DNA of 64,000 nt from Epiperipatus broadwayi (taxonomy: Eukaryota > Onychophora > Udeonychophora > Euonychophora > Peripatidae): contig JAQFVV010012416.1 of assembly GCA_028023455.1 (NCBI GenBank), positions 9,427,967-9,491,966 of the forward strand, in the 5' to 3' direction. Each line of letters starts with the position of its first letter. Position 1 is the stretch's first letter. The notes beneath the pieces were generated by a model. It was not told where the DNA came from. It saw nothing but the letters and a program-made list of their open reading frames with translations, and made no database searches. The position numbers and the translations under genes are program-made. Positions 1 to 12,190 of this stretch are shown here, piece by piece.

Positions 1-120
1 ATGCTGAAAATATAAATAAATAACTCTTAAATAAGTTATTTATATGCAAAAAAAAAACCATAACATCATATTTATTTCCATTTTAGTATGACAACTAGTG
101 AACACTTAAAATTTTTAGTT

Positions 121-545
121 GCATTATAATATGCCCATCCCTCTTTATATGTATGTAAATGGATTTTGTCCTGTACATGAGGGGTCAGAGTGACTTATGG
201 TCAACATAGTTAGAATGAGAAGGTTGGCACCAATGTAGGCATTGAGCATTCCATCACCAGACTTTCACTGAAATGGACGGCTGAAGAGTTGTGGGGTGGA
301 GTGGATTGAAACATGTCCATTAAAGTATGAAGGTTGGCTATCTTAATATAAGCTAAGCATTGATTATATATATATGTGTGATGATAATTTGGACCAACTG
401 ATGAGTGCTGGTTTAGCACGAAATACCTATATTGGTGATTGTTTATCTTTTCGACATGTGTGTGATCAAATGTTTCAGCACTATCGATAGTGTGGGTAGT
501 TGAGGGTCATGTGGAAGTCTCCCCTATATATTGGAGTGCAGATAT
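121..545 (+). repeat. Hammerhead-bearing dispersed repeat, family A unit
   Basis: The segment matches three other units in this window (34640-35060 on the minus strand, 35101-35350 and 35390-35800 on the plus strand). Shared landmarks in order are CCATCCCTCTT near the left end, a GGGTCAGAGTGACTTA-like block, a GTCCATTAAAGT block, TGCTATCTTAATATAA, and then the hammerhead motif. No open reading frame of note is present. The unit is probably a non-autonomous element; the element that moved it is not known from the sequence. Confidence 0.7.
392..436 (+). ncRNA. Hammerhead ribozyme motif (type I), family A, intact core
   Basis: CUGAUGA is at 398-404 and GAAA at 420-423. Stem II pairs GUGCU (405-409) with AGCAC (415-419) without mismatch. 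Stem III is short: AU at 423-424 pairs with AU at 429-430 around the loop ACCU. The cleavage triplet is AUA, ending at 431. Stem I pairs ACCAA (393-397) with UUGGU (432-436), five canonical pairs. All universally conserved core bases are present, so self-cleavage is plausible. The fold was done by hand. Confidence 0.75.
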
Positions 546-1445
546 GAAAAAGTCTGTACTGTAGAAAAAAATGCATATATTAAAATATTAATTAAACTAA
601 TATCTTTATATTTCACTGCATTAAGATTAAGCTTTGTCATTTAGTTTTTAAAATAGAAGGGAAAGACTTTGAATAACATTTTCAAATCTGGACAATAAGT
701 TTTTTTTATAAAATAATTAGAGATTCTAAAACATGTTTCTAATCCTGATAAAAGTATTAATTATTTTCTATTCGATTTTTTTTTCTTTAATATTAACTTT
801 CTAAACATGTTTCAATTACCTTCTTATTGTTATACATTTTATAATTTCCAATCATCATGTTTCTCGGTCATTAAATATTTCTGCAAATTTCTTTCTCTAA
901 TTTCTCTATTTCTTCTTGTCAACTTTTTTTTAGATGGTAACATTTTCCCTTTCCTGGTTAATCTTTCAATTATATCTAAAAAGTATAATATGATTTACTA
1001 GCATAAATTATACAATGCTTTACGACAACAAACTTTATTCTATTTCACTATATTTTCACAAAGATCTTCCATCAAAAGTATTAAAAATGCAAATATTTTG
1101 CAAAAAAAACCCCTTATAATTAAAATTCAGTATAAGTTCAAATTTGCTACATAAATACTATGTATGCTGATATCAGATATCACACACAATAAATGTATTG
1201 AAAACTATAGTAAACTATGCAAAATATCACTTGCAAGTGATTCAGTCAATAACATGTTCAAAGTTGGACAGTTTTAAATTAAAAGCTGACAAATGTATAT
1301 ACTGATATAGAATATTGGTATATAGAAGTTTTCATTGCATATAAATATACACAACATAAATTTCATTGATTTCAATGTTTCTATTAACTGACAGAATTAA
1401 TCAAGATTTTAACAAATATTAGAGATACCTTATTTAATATTCAAT
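546..1445. other. AT-rich DNA without recognisable genes
   Basis: I see only AT-rich sequence with homopolymer runs. A 64-codon open frame at 807-1001 is of low complexity and resembles no family I know. The right end is the target site of the RTE insertion, with the left duplication at 1446-1456. Confidence 0.5.
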
Positions 1446-1456
1446 ATCATTAACAA

Positions 1457-4221
1457 GAAGAAGAACTGTCTTATATTAAATGGGATATTATTGGACTTTG
1501 TGAAGTTAGAAGAAAAGGTGAAGAGACAATTGATTTAAAAAGTGGACATATATTTTATTATAAAGGCACAAATATTGGAAATACAAGTGGAGTAGGATTC
1601 ATTATAAATAAAAAGTGGAAGAACAATATTGTGGAGATTGATGGTGTATCAGACAGTGGCAAGATTAGTTATACAACTTAATAGCAGATACCAAATGCAG
1701 ATAATTCAGGTTTATGCCCCAACAAGTTCTCATAGTGATGAAGTAGTAGAAGATTTTTATATGGATGTACAAAAGGCTTTTGATCAGAGTAAACAACATT
1801 TTAAAATTGTTATGGGAGACTTTAATTCTAGAATTGGTAAACAAATGAGAGATGAAAGTGCTGTAGGTAATTTTGGTTATGGTAATAGAAATGAGGGAGG
1901 ACATAGACTTGTGGAGTTTGCAGAAAAAGAAAAACTTTATATTATGAATTCTTTTTTTGAGAAAAATGTTAAAAGAAAATGGACATGGAAGCATCCAAAT
2001 GAAGGTACAGCAGAATTGGATTATATTTTGACTAACAGGAAATACATATTTCAAGATTGTAATGTTCTTAATAGATTTAACACAGGAAGTGATCATCGAT
2101 TAGTAAGGTGCAAGATACGTGTTAATGTAAAACTAGAAAGACAAAAATTGTTAAGAAAAACAATATTTACAGTTGATATTCCTAATCTTCAGAAACATTC
2201 TAATGAATTTAAATTAGAACTTACAAATTGGTTTCAAGTATTAGTAGATTTTGAAAATGATTCAGATTTGAATGAAATTAATATGAAAATAACTGATACA
2301 CTTTTAAAAACTGCAACAAAGATAGCTGGTAGAAAAAAGCAGCAATTGACCAATAAAATTTCTACTGAGACTAGAGAATTTATGAAGAAAAGAAGAAACA
2401 TGAAGATATACAAAAATGATGCATTAAAAAGAATTGAATATCTCGAATTTTGTAAAATGGTACGGAAAAGAGTTGAAAATGATATAAGAAAGTATAACCG
2501 TGAACTAGCGAGAAAAGCTGTAGAAGAAAATAAAAGTCTTAAGAATGTAAAACAACATTTTGGTATTGGTAGGAAATTTATATCTGCAATAAGGAAAAAA
2601 GATGGAATTATTACTAAAAAGAGAGATGACATCATGAAATTGGTAGAAATTTTTTATCAAGAATTATATAGTAATAAAAAACAAGTACCTCCTATATTTA
2701 TTACATCTTCCAAATTGCCCAGAATTTTAAATGAAGAAATGAGAAATGCAATTAAATGTATGAAGAAAGGAAAGGCTCCAGGTAATGATGGAATTATAAT
2801 TGATATATTAAAAGAAGCAGGTGAAGAAACAGAAATTTTTTTAGCAAAGTTATATACCAAATGTCTAAATGATAAAGATGTACCAGATGATTGGAAGAAT
2901 GCAGTAATAATATTAATATTTAAAAAAGGTGATAAAGAAGATATTAGAAATTACAGACCTATCAGCCTTTTATCAGTTTTATATAAAAATTTTACCAAGA
3001 TAATTACAACTCGTCTACAGAGAACATTGGATTTCCACCAACCAAGAGAACAAGCTGGATTTAAAAGTGGTTTTAGTACAGTAGATCATATTCAGGTACT
3101 GAGAGAAGTTATAGAAAGGACAAATGAATATGAGATGTCATTATGTTTTGGATTTGTAGATTATGAAAAGGCATTTGATTCTATAAGCATTTCTTCAGTG
3201 ATTAAAGCATTGGATCATCAAGGTATAGATCCGGGATATTGTCATATTTTAAAGAATATTTATAAAAATGCAACAGCAATAATTAGATTACATAATGATA
3301 CTGGGAAAGTCAACATTGAGAAAGGTGTAAGACAAGGTGACTCCATATCTCCAAAACTTTTTGCAGCAGTGCTGCAAGAAGTATTTTGTGGTTTAAAATG
3401 GTAAACTAAAGGAGTGAAAGTAAATGGAGATTATTTAAGTCATTTAGATTTCGCAGATGATGTAGTTGTTTTTGAAAATAATGCTTCAGAGCTGCAGGAA
3501 ATGTTGCAGGAGTTATCAGATGAAAGTAGGAAAGTAGGACAAAAGATAACTGTTAAAAAGACTAAAGTAATGTTTAATCGATTTGCTTAAAATATGAAAA
3601 TAAAGATTGATTATGATGAATTAGAAGAAGTTAACAGTTACAAATACCTTGGTCAGATTATTAATACAGATGGAAACATAATGGAGGAAATTAATCATAG
3701 AATTAAACTTGGTTGGAGTGCTTTTGGTAGAAATAACTTGATACTAAAAGGAAATATGCCTATGTGTTTGAAAAGGGAGGTTTTTAACAAATGTGTTTTA
3801 CCAGTTCTTACTTATGGATCTGAGACTTGGACACTCAATAGAAGAGCAATACAGAGACTTCAGACCACTCAAAGAAGTATGGAGAGATGTATGTTGGGAA
3901 TAACAAGAAGAGATCGAAAATGCAATGTATGGATAAGAGAACAAACAGGTATTACTGACCTCATTGAAAAAATCAATTGAAGTGGAGTTGGGCTGGACAT
4001 ATTGCTAGAAGAGATGATAATAGATGGACAATTGAAATTTTAAACTGGATTCCAAGAGATTGTAAAAGACCCAGAAAGAGAGCACATGTGAGATGGATGG
4101 ATGAAATAAGAAAGTGTGCAGGGGTAATGTGGAGAAGAGAAGCTAAAGATCGGAGATGGATTAAACTTGGAGAGACCTTCATCCTGCAGTGGATTGATAA
4201 TGGTTGATAATGATGATGATG
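1457..4221 (+). pseudogene. RTE-like non-LTR retrotransposon, 5'-truncated, degenerate ORF
   Basis: The copy encodes an apurinic-type endonuclease followed by a reverse transcriptase and the C-terminal region of this family. Endonuclease signatures are CEVRRKG (around 1500), MGDFNSRIG (1812-1838) and SDHRLVR (2088-2108). RT signatures are YRPISLLSV (near 2955), FVDYEKAFD (3153-3179), [10 protein letters not shown] (3324-3353) and FADD (from 3450). The frame is broken four times: a shift near 1655, TAA at 3402-3404, TAA at 3588-3590 and a shift near 3970. The beginning of the endonuclease is missing, so the copy is 5'-truncated. The 3' tail is a short TGA repeat, as RTE elements often have. 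Exact 11-bp duplications ATCATTAACAA flank it at 1446-1456 and 4222-4232, which fixes both ends. It is a dead copy; the clade is inferred from motifs and tail. Confidence 0.9.
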
Positions 4222-4232
4222 ATCATTAACAA

Positions 4233-5378
4233 TAATAAAAAATGAAACAAAATAGTTTTAAAAGAATAGGTAAAAATTATCAAAGTAGCATTTTTGCTTA
4301 CCAACCTTCTTTTCAATATATTCTTAAGAAAGAAGTTTTTTTGTTTGTTATTATTATAGGAATTTCTTTATAACTTGTTACCTCAGTTCTTGTTTTAATT
4401 GGACACTTTCCTGAGTCAATTCTTCCTATAAAGACAGAAGTGAGGTTGATAGATTCCAATTTGCTACTAATAATCTAAGTAAATCCTTTGGATTTAAAAT
4501 GATTACATATGATGCAGCTTTTTACAAGCTTAAAATGTAAGCTCTATTCTCTTCTTAAATGGTTGTGGCTTCTTTAAATCATTTGACAAGATAGTTGTCA
4601 AATGATTCAAAAATCTTTAGCTGGTCATTTTTTCTACAAATGTATTGCTCATTAGCCTGAAAGACTATAGCACATACAGCACTGGTTATTAAAGCTATGA
4701 GCTGAGAAATGTTCTGATATCTCTTAAAACAATTAACTTTAAAATTCTTTCTCTAAATTTTCAATCTGAAAGTGCCTTGCATACTGCTTGATTTTAAAAA
4801 CAAATTAATAAGACAATAATGGGATTGTTGCTAAAAACAACACACTTTCAAGTCATTCTCTAATTATCTATACTTGGCAAATTTGTAAATAACAAATTGA
4901 CTCTTACTCATAAAATTTTTAAATTAACAAAGATAAAAATGTCTTAAAATTTGACATTATTAAAAAATAAAATCTTAATCCTCATTAAATTTTACTCATT
5001 TTAAGAAAAAACTGTCGTGTGTGTGTGATATACCTGTAAAAAAATTCAAACTTGCTAATATTAACAAGGAATATTATGGATTATGGGATCAATATGTTAC
5101 TATATATATACAAATAAAACGATACTAAATCAACTCATATTAATTTTTTTAGCAATATGTTTTGAAAGCTAATAAGATAACTGCAACTTACTTCTATCTT
5201 ATTAATAGATTTGATATATATTTGTTCGTAGCAAAGTCTCTATATAATTCTAAAATATTGATTAACCTAGAATAAATCATTTGTTTTCAGATTAATCGAA
5301 GAGTTTTAACACCAGTTGAAAATAATTCATTTGCTGTTTAATGATATTATCAACAAGTAAAAATAACTACATGTACTT
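4233..5378. other. AT-rich DNA without recognisable genes
   Basis: No open frame, repeat family or RNA gene is recognisable. It includes ordinary AT-rich sequence with short T and A runs. Confidence 0.45.
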
Positions 5379-5876
5379 ATCATCATCATTATCAACCATT
5401 ATCAGTCACTGCAGGATAAAGGCCTCTCCAAGTTCAATCCATCTTCTCCAATTTCTAGCATCTCTTCTCCACATCACACCTGCATACTTTCTTATTTCAT
5501 CCATTCATCTCACATGTATCTTTCTGGGTCTTTTACAATCTCTTGAAATCCAGTTTAAGATTTCATTGTCCATCTATTATCATCTCTTCTAGAAATATGT
5601 CCAGCCCAACTACACTTCAGTTTTTTAATTTTTTCAATGAGGTCAGTAACACCTGTTTGTTCTCTTATCCATATATTGCGTTTTCGATCTCTTCTTGTTA
5701 CTCCCAACATGCATCTCTCCATATTTCTTTGAGTGGTCTGAAGTCTCTGCATTGTTCTTCTATTAAGTGTCCAAGTCTCAGATCCATAAGTAAGAACTGG
5801 TAAAACACATTTATTAAAAACCTGCATTTTCAAACACATAGGCATATTTCCTTTTAGTCTCAAGTTATTTCTACAC
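5379..5876 (-). pseudogene. RTE-like LINE 3' fragment
   Basis: Read on the minus strand this is the 3' end of the same family as 1457-4221. It contains the C-terminal signatures GSETWTLNRR, RDRKRNIWIREQTGVTDL and CSWAGHISRRDDNRW. The 3' end lies at the left with ATCATCATC, the complement of the TGA-type tail. The 5' side is cut within the segment encoding RNNLRLKGNMPMCLK. A frame break is visible after DDNRWT. It is a severely 5'-truncated insertion of about 0.5 kb. No target-site duplication is convincing by eye. Confidence 0.85.
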
Positions 5877-6392
5877 ATAGTAATAATCCTGAAATCACTA
5901 TTTCTGAATGTCAATCTTGAATGATGAATTGATATTGACAAGTATCAGCTGCTGAATAACAAATAACAACTGATGCCTTCGGACTGGCTAAACTTTCTTT
6001 GAAGTATACTACAACTTAGTCAGACCTATTCATTTTTAATTCTGATGATTATAACAACACCAGGAAAAATGATAATTAGGAAATATTATTGAAAAAATGT
6101 TCACATGGTTTTTAATGGTTTAATTTTATAAATGACTGATTTTCATACAGTTTTATTTAATATATATATATACATAATAATCAAAACTTTCAATCTATCA
6201 AATTACAGCTAAAATTATAACAAAGGCTGAGGTAATAAAAAAGATTTCAATTAGACTTATTTGAAAAAGATATTTAGGATACTATTACAAGTGTGCATAT
6301 TCTGATGCTAATATAAATTTGAATCATAACTTAGTGATACTTTTAAAAAAAAATTTAAAAAAACTAAGACATAAATAAGAAAATATTAAAAT

Positions 6393-6470
6393 TTTTTCAA
6401 ACTAATTGGATAAGGAAATAAGCACAAAAAATTTTCAAATTAGTTGGATAAGGAAATAAGCACAAAAAAT
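6393..6470. repeat. Two-copy 39-bp direct tandem repeat
   Basis: A unit containing GGATAAGGAAATAAGCAC occurs twice back to back, starting at 6393 and 6432, with few differences. It looks like a local duplication with no coding meaning. Confidence 0.75.
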
Positions 6471-6699
6471 TGTATAATTGAAGGATAAAGTAAATTCAAG
6501 TAAAATATGACAATTACTAAAGAAAAATTTAATAGATGTTACACCAAAGTCTGTAAATTGTGAAAGTCTCAGGTCAGCAAAACAGTCAATAAAAGAATAA
6601 AGCAAAAATGTAAAATACAAACGAGTTATTACAAAGGAAATGTAAATAGATACAGGAATTTCAAAATTTTAGGTTTGATTTAATATACAATAAAATAAG

Positions 6700-7200
6700 T
6701 TTGGTTAATTAAATCAGGGTCACAGAGAAAAAAATTATATTCGAAGATAGAAATGACAAGCTGTTAACAAAAAAAATCAGATGCATTGAAATAATGGAAA
6801 AAATCTAAATAATTATATGATAGAAATATTTCAATCAACTTTAATTGAAAAAGAAATACAACTAGATAATGAGACAATAGATTATAACATAATAAAAAAA
6901 CTGGTAAAAATTTAACTAAAACCAGAAGTGACAGTGCATGAGATATTAAAAAATTAAATGACATCAATGAAGTAATCTACATATCAAAAAAGCAGTCATT
7001 AGAGTTCCTCTCAACAATTATGATTCTAGAGAAGAAATGGCCTAATGAACTGAAATGTTAATACTGTAGAAGAATTAGCTTAAGCACATGTGAAACAGTT
7101 TTGAATAAGCAAATTTTCTATATATTTTGACACATATGTATCTGAAAAGCAGTTTGGATTTAGAAAAGGTAAAGATGCAAAAAATGCAATTGGACTATTG
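6700..7200 (+). pseudogene. LINE reverse-transcriptase relic
   Basis: The clearest piece is at 7143-7200, which reads EKQFGFRKGKDAKNAIGLL, a typical RT palm-entry block of LINEs. Just upstream, broken frames give a piece like EEWPNELK and a decayed motif 1 region (RRISLSTCETVLNK). Many stops and shifts interrupt it. It belongs to a different family from the RTE-like copies and resembles the relic at 14440-16100. The right end is cut by a Penelope-type repeat fragment starting near 7205. Confidence 0.55.
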
Positions 7201-7204
7201 TTAA

Positions 7205-7295
7205 ATAAATCTCTATACAATTTTATTCCACCTTTGACCTTTTCACAATGCTTTACAATTTATCTTAGTTTTGGCTATTTAGCAATCTTCTTCAG
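7205..7295 (-). repeat. Penelope-type terminal repeat fragment with decayed hammerhead-like motif
   Basis: On the minus strand the segment reads CUGAAGAA followed by GAUUGCUAAAUAGCC and AAAAC, then ATTGTAAAGCATTGTG. The same order is found at 10521-10580 and 49590-49646. Stem II is no longer paired and the GAAA is damaged, so this is a dead copy. Confidence 0.5.
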
Positions 7296-7448
7296 AATTA
7301 TAAAATACAATTGCATTATATAGTTTTTTTTTATACAAACATACAATAATCTTACTTTGATATATCCATATATAATGTAATAGTTCTGCCATTTGTTGAA
7401 TGTGATCATCAAAGTTAATTTATCACAAATTATAACAATCATATATAA

Positions 7449-8738
7449 ACCCAGGTTTCTTTTTGTGCAGATTTTTTTAATGCGATTTTGATGTTATGCG
7501 ATTCATATTTTCCTCTTAATTTTATGCGGCTTTCTTTTATGCGATAAAGAAGTTCATATTTCACTTAAAATCAGGATCTCCCTGTTTTATATACATTTAC
7601 ATACTTTAAATGCCTGTTGGAAAAAGGTTTGGCAATAAATTTAGATACCGTAGAAGACTTAGAAAAAGAAAACTTTGAGACTGAAAAAATTTTTATTAGC
7701 TGAATGAATTAAAGGTTTAAGCTTTTGATTGGTTCAATTACAGAATCAGCAGTAAAAATATATTTGTCTTTTAATATTAGATTCGTTTGTAAAAAGTAAA
7801 TTAATAATTTGTCAAATTATAAAAGTGAACGAAAGTTTTTTCAAAAATAAATTTCTATTTATAATTATAAAAATATTCTATAACGGAGAATCTAAAAAGA
7901 ACGTTCATAACCTATTAGAAAATGCTGCATATGTTGTTGATTTCTTTCTCAATTTATGTTCATGTAAAAGTAAAGAATTTTTACTAAAATCTTAACTATT
8001 TTTCTAAAATAATTATAATATCAGCATATTTATCAAAATAATTTATAATATGTAAAAAAATTACGAAAAAAATACTCTAAAATATACATTTTCATTTTGA
8101 ATATCAAACAAAGAACTTCGAGCTATCAAAATTCTTGTCAAGCACTCCCTTTGGTTCAAAATGAGCAATAACAAATCAGCACCGTATGGTACATTTTAAG
8201 CTTTAAAAAGACTGTAAATTCGCTATGATAATGCAAAAATCGACTGTTTTAGAACGACTTAAAGCCATGAACGAAAATTTTCATTTGATGCACCTGTTTG
8301 GTTAATTAAACATAGCACAAGACTGAAGTTGGTGCTAATTGTATTTCCTCTTGTGATGAATATTTTTTCATATCAGTTCACAAACGTACCCGCATATTGT
8401 CAAATAGCGATAATGATTAAAATATGTATTAAAAAATGTAAAATAAATTACACATAAAAATATATTGTTTTGAATAAAATTAAATAGTTAATAAAAAAAA
8501 GTAAAAAAAGTTTGTCGTATCAATTTTTTTCAAATATTTGACATTTTTTATTAGTCATACTTTATTTCCTTATTTTTTTATGCGAATTTTAAAGTAATTT
8601 TACCTTGTTGCTTTGCTTTTATGCAATTTTTGAAAATTATGGAACCTATCCCACATTTTTCAATATAAGTTAAGTTTATTTTTGTTTATGTGGGTTTTTT
8701 GCGGAACCTATCTACCGCATAAAAAGAGACCCAGATGT
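7449..8738. mobile_element. Tigger/pogo-like DNA transposon, non-autonomous, copy 1
   Basis: The ends are inverted: ACCCAGGTTTCTTTTTGTGC on the left, degraded, and CCGCATAAAAAGAGACCCAG on the right. Repeated TTTTATGCG-type blocks lie just inside both ends, as in Tigger/pogo elements. The flanks are consistent with a TA target site. The element is nearly the same length as the copy at 47125-48428 and shares its ends with it. No transposase frame is recognisable inside, so it is non-autonomous or badly decayed. Confidence 0.7.
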
Positions 8739-9286
8739 ATATGAAAAGTTACTGCTTAATAATTAAAATAATCTTTGAGATTTCACATTCAACTCCAAAT
8801 AACAGAAATGAAAGACGATAGGAATAAAATATAATTTAATTCAATCATAAACCATACTAATTGTCAAACACGGCTGTAATAATTAAAATATTACAAACTA
8901 TGTGAACATTCCAGACTATTAATCACTCCTAAATGATCGAAGAAAAATTATATCTGCTATGGTTTAGAAATTTATATTAAGTTAAAAACAAGAGCGCCAT
9001 CCCAAAGCTGGGAAATCAATAAAAATATATCACACCATCAGTCTTATTAAAAACACTACCACGACTAATTCAGTAGAATATGAACTCTTATCGCCCTAAC
9101 TATTATAAATTTAAACTATAATTTAAATGGTAGAACTTATGAGAAGAGAAATAGAAAGTCAGATTAATAACTAACAAAAAAAAATATTTATTATAGAATA
9201 AGACATATAAAATATTTAAACCATCATTACATTAAATTATAAATAATGTCTTTAAACATTACCATAGTTTTATCAATATCTTCAGT

Positions 9287-9514
9287 TTAAAATCCTTTTA
9301 TGTTAAACCTAACATTTTCCCCTTTGTTTTTCATTATGGAGTCTATTTCAGCATTGAAGACATTGTATATCATCCTTGAAAATGTAGAAACAATAATTCT
9401 TTTAATTCCTTTAGCTTCTTCAAGTTTTAATTTATGCAGATTATATTTCCTTAAATCATATTTCTTCACTTCTCCAAAAATAAATATTCTGTAAGTGAGG
9501 ACTTTCGGTAACAA
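9287..9514 (-). pseudogene. Possible LINE RT C-terminal relic
   Basis: A 75-codon frame on the minus strand contains KVLTYRIFIFGEVKKYDLRK followed by NLHKLKLEEAKGIKRI. The layout resembles the thumb region of LINE reverse transcriptases (LxYGSETW...K..LxxLxxAExxxLRR), with the tryptophan motif lost. The match is weak and the frame is short. It could also be chance in AT-rich DNA. Confidence 0.35.
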
Positions 9515-10510
9515 TCACTTTGCAAACATAAATTGTTACCATAGATTTAGCAGAACTTAGAAATAGCAGTTGAAGTTTGATCACATATCAGACTAGAGAT
9601 AAATATTTAATACAAGCTATATTGATCCAGAGTAAATGATACACACACAGGAATTAGCTGCCATGAAACAATATCCATTTTATAATATTTATCATTGTTT
9701 ACAACTTGGCTGCTAATAAAAACAAACTTAAAGTTTTTACAAGCTGCTAGTGACGATTATAAAATAAAAGACAGACTAGAGAAGTGACAGAATACTAGTT
9801 TCCAATAAAATTTTAAGTTCACATTTTAATTAAAACTGTCATTGATTAAAATAAATAAATAAATCCTATTATTTTTCTAATCATATTTCTTTTAGTTTTA
9901 TTACTCAGAATAACAAAAAAAAAAGATTTATTACAACATAAATCTTTTATAAATTGATATTCCACAAAATAAAATTTAAATCCATTTTTTTAAAAAGAAA
10001 AAAAAATCAGACTTCAATTCTTTAAACTCTGAGTAACTGACTTTTGAACTTTAATCTTAGAGATGGTACAAGCAACTTTAAATTTGTAAACAAGAAGAAT
10101 TCTTTTTCTTTCTTTTTTTAACTATTGTTTTTATTAAAATTGTTACCTAAAGATAACCAGCACTTAACTATTCTTGCAATCAATTATATATCTGCTTTGC
10201 AACCAATACAATATATATGAGTGCACACACACACACACATATAGACTACTGTTAAAATTAGAGAAAGGAAGAAAAAGTTAACATTTTAATGATCATCTAA
10301 AGACATTTGATAGAATGAATTAGGTTTACTTTGTGTGACAAATTGCAAAAAGAAATGTAGAACCCTCTAGAATTCAAGAGTATTTTTACAAAAAAATAAA
10401 TACAGAAATAGTATAAGGAAGAGAAATATCTATTTTATTCAATGCAATGTAGCTGCAATATGCGCTGTATCAATATATACTAATTCTAAGATTTAAGATT
10501 TGGAGATATA
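9515..10510. other. AT-rich DNA without recognisable genes
   Basis: Nothing coding is recognisable. A short CA run lies near 10212-10231. Confidence 0.4.
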
Positions 10511-10520
10511 AGTAGAAGTT

Positions 10521-10548
10521 CTGAAGAAGGTTGCTGGGACAATCGAAA
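10521..10548 (+). ncRNA. Hammerhead-like motif, family C (Penelope-type)
   Basis: CUGAAGA (10521-10527) is followed by one extra A, stem GGUUG (10529-10533) paired with CAAUC (10540-10544) around CUGGGA, and GAAA (10545-10548). The extra unpaired A before stem II and the lack of a clear stem I make activity doubtful. The motif recurs at 49619-49646, 54875-54901 and 55261-55287 with paired changes in the stem. The surrounding sequence to about 10585 matches those copies. Confidence 0.5.
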
Positions 10549-11621
10549 CTGTCAGGTTGTAACAAAGCATTGTAAAAGTAATAAAGAACATAGATGATAT
10601 TATTTATTACATATTAATTTCTTTGTATCCTATCCAAAAAAATGTAAATAAATATTAAAAAAATATGAATAAAGAAAAAGTAAAAGCAAATTTTTGAACA
10701 TTTTATAAATTTTATAATATGGCAGCAGCCATTTTTTTTGTCTTGGAATATGCAATCATGTTTATTAATAACATTTCTTCAAGTTACATTGAAAACACAT
10801 ACATTTTAACCTTTGCTACTTTATCTTTCAAAACATTGATATGGTATTTTATATTTTATGTAATAAAATGTTTACTAAGTGTAAAGATAGAATCTGTACA
10901 AAAGTTTAAAAAATTAATTGATAAAATGAAAGTTTGTACACAAATACTTTATCCGAGGATCTGAAATTGGGAATTACAAATGGGGGTGATTATAGATTCC
11001 GAAGTTAATACAAACTTAAAAATATCAAATTAACTGAACAGATCATATTTTCAGATAATGAGATTGCTATTACAATTCCATGGGGAAAAAATTATTGAAG
11101 AAAAAGAATATCATCTATAGCATGTTTACTTATGATGGAACTAGATTTTAATATATCAAAGGCTTGAAAAGATTGCAGTGCTAACACTTTGCTGTTCATT
11201 TTATTTAAAAATAAAAATATAATCCAGTAATTTTATTATTTTTATTTTTTGAGTCAATGTGAGTGAATACACATATAGTAAATACATATGTAAATGTGTT
11301 TTGAATACATTTTAAATGTGCTTTCAATATATTTTAATAACTACAGTATAATTTTTAAACTTTATTTATAATCTTAATTTATATATGCACATTGTATGAA
11401 AAAAGCATCGGTATTATATATGTGTATATGACAGGGACGAAGGCTTTATTTTTAAACGCAATGAGTGCTTCTATAGAAGAATTCATTATAAAGTTTGAAA
11501 GCTTTAACTAAAATTCAATTTTAAAAATCCACTAAAATATGTACATATTCAACCTCACAAAATCGATCCAACAAGTTGCACATACAATAGTATATTAAGA
11601 ACAATAAGTACATTAGTGTAT

Positions 11622-12190
11622 ACAAACTATTTTGCTAAACATAAAAAAAGAAGAATTAACTATTCAAACTCATTATTTTTTGTATGGAATTTCTGTTGAC
11701 TTTCAATTTTTTCATCAATAGTTGAATTGTTTTTATATAAGACAAATAATGAATTTGACCATCGCATTATTCGTGGATTATAAGAAGTTCAAATAATGTT
11801 AAAGTTAAAACTTAAGAATGTTAAAAGCATTTGGAAGATAAGAATATCTTGATAATGTATTATCTATACTTAAATTAGCCACAATCTGACTAACAGATAA
11901 GAGAGTTTCATATTTATCTCTAAACTATTTGTCAAACATAAAAAAGAAGAATGAACAATTCAAACTCATTATTTTTTGTATGGAATTTCTGTTGACTTTC
12001 AATTTTTTTACCAATAGTTGAACTGTTTTTATATAAGGCAAATAATGAGTTTGACCATCGCATTATTCTTTGATTATAATAAACAATGTTAAAATATCAT
12101 TAATAGTTAAAACTTAAGAATGTTAAAAGCATTTAGAAAATAAAAATATCTTGATAATATATTCTCTATACTTAAATTAGTCACAATCAG
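11622..12190 (+). repeat. Direct tandem duplication, unit about 299 bp
   Basis: Two long, similar segments start with AAACTATTT-type sequence at 11623 and 11922. Both contain TTTTTTGTATGGAATTTCTG and then GACCATCGCATTATTC. Neither contains a gene. Differences between the units are mostly substitutions and small indels, so the event is not recent. Confidence 0.8.

Noticed and set aside
1665-2860. Minus-strand frames of 143, 133 and 67 codons
   Set aside because: They are antisense shadows of the RTE-like endonuclease/RT frame.
5341-5803. Plus-strand frames of 83 and 86 codons
   Set aside because: They are antisense to the RTE-like 3' fragment on the minus strand.
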